The translations under genes and the position numbers were made by a program. From positions 1-7,452 of the forward strand of contig JABMQK010000109.1 of assembly GCA_013203265.1 (NCBI GenBank): a stretch of DNA of 7,452 bases. Reading direction: 5' to 3'. The notes beneath the pieces are model-generated. The model worked only from the letters and a program-made list of their open reading frames with translations, did not search any database and was not told the origin of the DNA. The DNA comes from a bacterium (GTDB lineage: Bacteria; Omnitrophota; Gorgyraeia; Velamenicoccales; JABMQK01). Below are positions 7,202-7,452 of this stretch, in pieces. How positions within the stretch are numbered: position 1 is the first letter of the stretch; each line of letters starts with the position of its first letter.

Positions 7202-7327
7202 GATCTAAAAGGTAAACTACCCCAAAAGGGGTCCTGAGAAACCTCAGGAATCGAAAGATTAGGGCACAAAGTCGCGAGCCTAACTCTTTGTAGCACAAGA
7301 AGATAAGGTTGTCGGACTGCCGTAATC
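7202..7327 (+). promoter_or_regulatory. Cyclic-di-GMP-I (GEMM-I) riboswitch aptamer with an expanded P2
   Basis: The conserved GEMM-I skeleton is present in order: GGTAAAC (7211-7217), the P2 loop ATC-GAAA-GAT (7250-7259), GGGCACAAAG (7262-7271), the tetraloop-receptor strand GCCTAAC (7278-7284), a P3 hairpin CTCTTTG/CAAGAAG (7284-7290 with 7296-7302, one mismatch), receptor strand GATAAGG (7302-7308) and GTCGGACTGCCG (7311-7322). P3 pairs AGTC (7270-7273) with GACT (7315-7318) and AGCC (7277-7280) with GGTT (7307-7310). Compared with Vc2 as remembered, a C-to-U change in the first helix is matched by a G-to-A on the other strand. The equivalents of ligand contacts G20, A47 and C92 appear to be G7211, A7268 and C7320; G at position 20 favours c-di-GMP over cGAMP. 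P1 is weak (GAT 7202-7204 with ATC 7325-7327). The alignment was done by eye from memory of the family. Confidence 0.85.
7220..7249 (+). other. 30-nt two-hairpin insertion within riboswitch stem P2
   Basis: The segment consists of two perfect hairpins end to end, CCCC-AAAA-GGGG (7220-7231) and TCCTGAG-AAAC-CTCAGGA (7232-7249). It sits between CTA (7217-7219) and ATC (7250-7252) on the 5' strand of P2. Without it, P2 becomes CTAATCGAAAGATTAG, a perfect six-pair stem with the docking GAAA loop. With it, the helices form a four-way junction with no unpaired linkers. The insertion boundary is uncertain by one base because an A lies on both sides. Confidence 0.75.
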
Positions 7328-7369
7328 CCCAAACGTGAAAAATCCGGGATTTCGTCAATTTATAAACCC
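7324..7369 (+). promoter_or_regulatory. Candidate expression platform with alternative pairings
   Basis: Three segments can pair in mutually exclusive ways. AATCCC (7324-7329) pairs with GGGATT (7346-7351). GGGATTT (7346-7352) pairs, with one bulged A, with AAACCC (7364-7369). AAACCC is also the 5' arm of the terminator. AATCCC adjoins and overlaps the aptamer's P1 3' strand, so ligand-stabilised P1 could free GGGATTT to act as antiterminator. This logic predicts an ON switch but is inferred from pairing only. Confidence 0.45.
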
Positions 7370-7392
7370 ATTCTTTCAGGATGGGTTTTTTT
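7364..7392 (+). terminator. Rho-independent terminator in the riboswitch leader
   Basis: AAACCCATTC (7364-7373) pairs with GGATGGGTTT (7379-7388) through ten pairs including one U-G, around a five-base loop. It is followed by a run of seven T (7386-7392, partly in the stem). It lies between the aptamer and the downstream ATG, the position of a regulated attenuator. Confidence 0.88.
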
Positions 7393-7399
7393 GTTGACA

Positions 7400-7430
7400 G
7401 CTAACCTCCCGGAAACAAAAAGGAGGTAGC
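7400..7430 (+). promoter_or_regulatory. Shine-Dalgarno-sequestering hairpin
   Basis: GCTAACCTCC (7400-7409) pairs with GGAGGTAGC (7422-7430) through nine pairs with one bulged A, around a 12-base A-rich loop. The GGAGG is the ribosome binding site of the ATG at 7433, so this hairpin would hide it. The CCTCC arm mimics the 16S anti-Shine-Dalgarno. Confidence 0.65.
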
Positions 7431-7432
7431 AA

Positions 7433-7452
7433 ATGAAACAAATTAAAAAAAC
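7433..7452 (+). CDS. Start of an unidentified riboswitch-controlled gene
   Basis: ATG at 7433 follows AAGGAGGT (7420-7427) by five bases, an optimal ribosome site. Only six full codons are visible, MKQIKK, with the next codon beginning AC (Thr) before the window ends. A short lysine-rich N-terminus is common in secreted proteins and in type IV prepilins, both frequent targets of c-di-GMP riboswitches. Six residues cannot identify the product. Confidence 0.75.

Noticed and set aside
7170..7358. A 62-codon open frame on the minus strand across the riboswitch
   Set aside because: It lies antisense to conserved structured RNA, has no recognisable domain, and overlaps the promoter and aptamer; the frame is incidental.
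7396..7408. GACAGCTAACCTC resembles the 3' end of the ydaO-yuaA c-di-AMP riboswitch
   Set aside because: The rest of the ydaO consensus is absent, and the sequence is explained as the arm pairing with the ribosome site.
7394..7420. TTGACA at 7394-7399 as a -35 element
   Set aside because: No acceptable -10 lies 16-18 bases downstream; the sequence belongs to the spacer before the Shine-Dalgarno hairpin.

Overview
The window is bacterial and AT-rich. One compact block of seven co-directional genes lies on the minus strand, and a separate plus-strand regulatory leader sits at the right edge. The proteins are ordinary bacterial housekeeping types: a full-length RecA, RecX, AlaRS and monofunctional histidine enzymes. 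The phylum cannot be fixed from sequence alone. Low GC, a short non-acidic RecA tail, a Cys-rich AlaRS insert and a c-di-GMP-type leader would fit an uncultured lineage such as Omnitrophota, but this is a guess.

Layout. Read on the minus strand from position 7007 down to 1: a near-consensus sigma70 promoter (TTGACT-17-TATAAT), a leader of about 270 nt, recA, recX (GTG start), alaS, hisD, hisB, hisH and the first 31 codons of hisA, cut by the window edge. Junctions are tight: 19 nt, 4-nt overlap, 4-nt overlap, 15 nt, 1-nt overlap and 1 nt. This looks like a single transcription unit joining DNA recombination (recA, recX), alanine tRNA charging (alaS) and late and middle histidine biosynthesis (hisD, hisB, hisH, hisA). 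No terminator is visible between the genes.

The right edge is the most interesting part. A plus-strand promoter (TTGAAA-17-TATGGT, 7148-7176) drives a leader of about 250 nt. It contains a GEMM-I (cyclic-di-GMP-I) riboswitch aptamer (about 7202-7327), a rho-independent terminator (7364-7392), a hairpin that buries the Shine-Dalgarno (7400-7430), and the first codons of an unidentified gene (MKQIKK..., ATG at 7433). The aptamer keeps the P2 GAAA tetraloop, the CCTAA-type receptor, the CACAAAG core and the P3 pairings. Its P2 stem is interrupted on the 5' strand by exactly 30 nt forming two perfect hairpins. Removing those 30 nt restores a perfect six-pair P2 of the same length as in the Vibrio cholerae Vc2 aptamer. 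The result would be a perfect four-way junction inside a c-di-GMP riboswitch. The expression platform shows three mutually exclusive pairings (AATCCC / GGGATTT / AAACCC), as expected of a transcriptional switch.

A second oddity is in HisB: the second metal-binding HHxxE motif reads DLHTNLE, with two extra residues and one histidine missing. The 6701-7147 interval holds the recA promoter and leader but no convincing gene.
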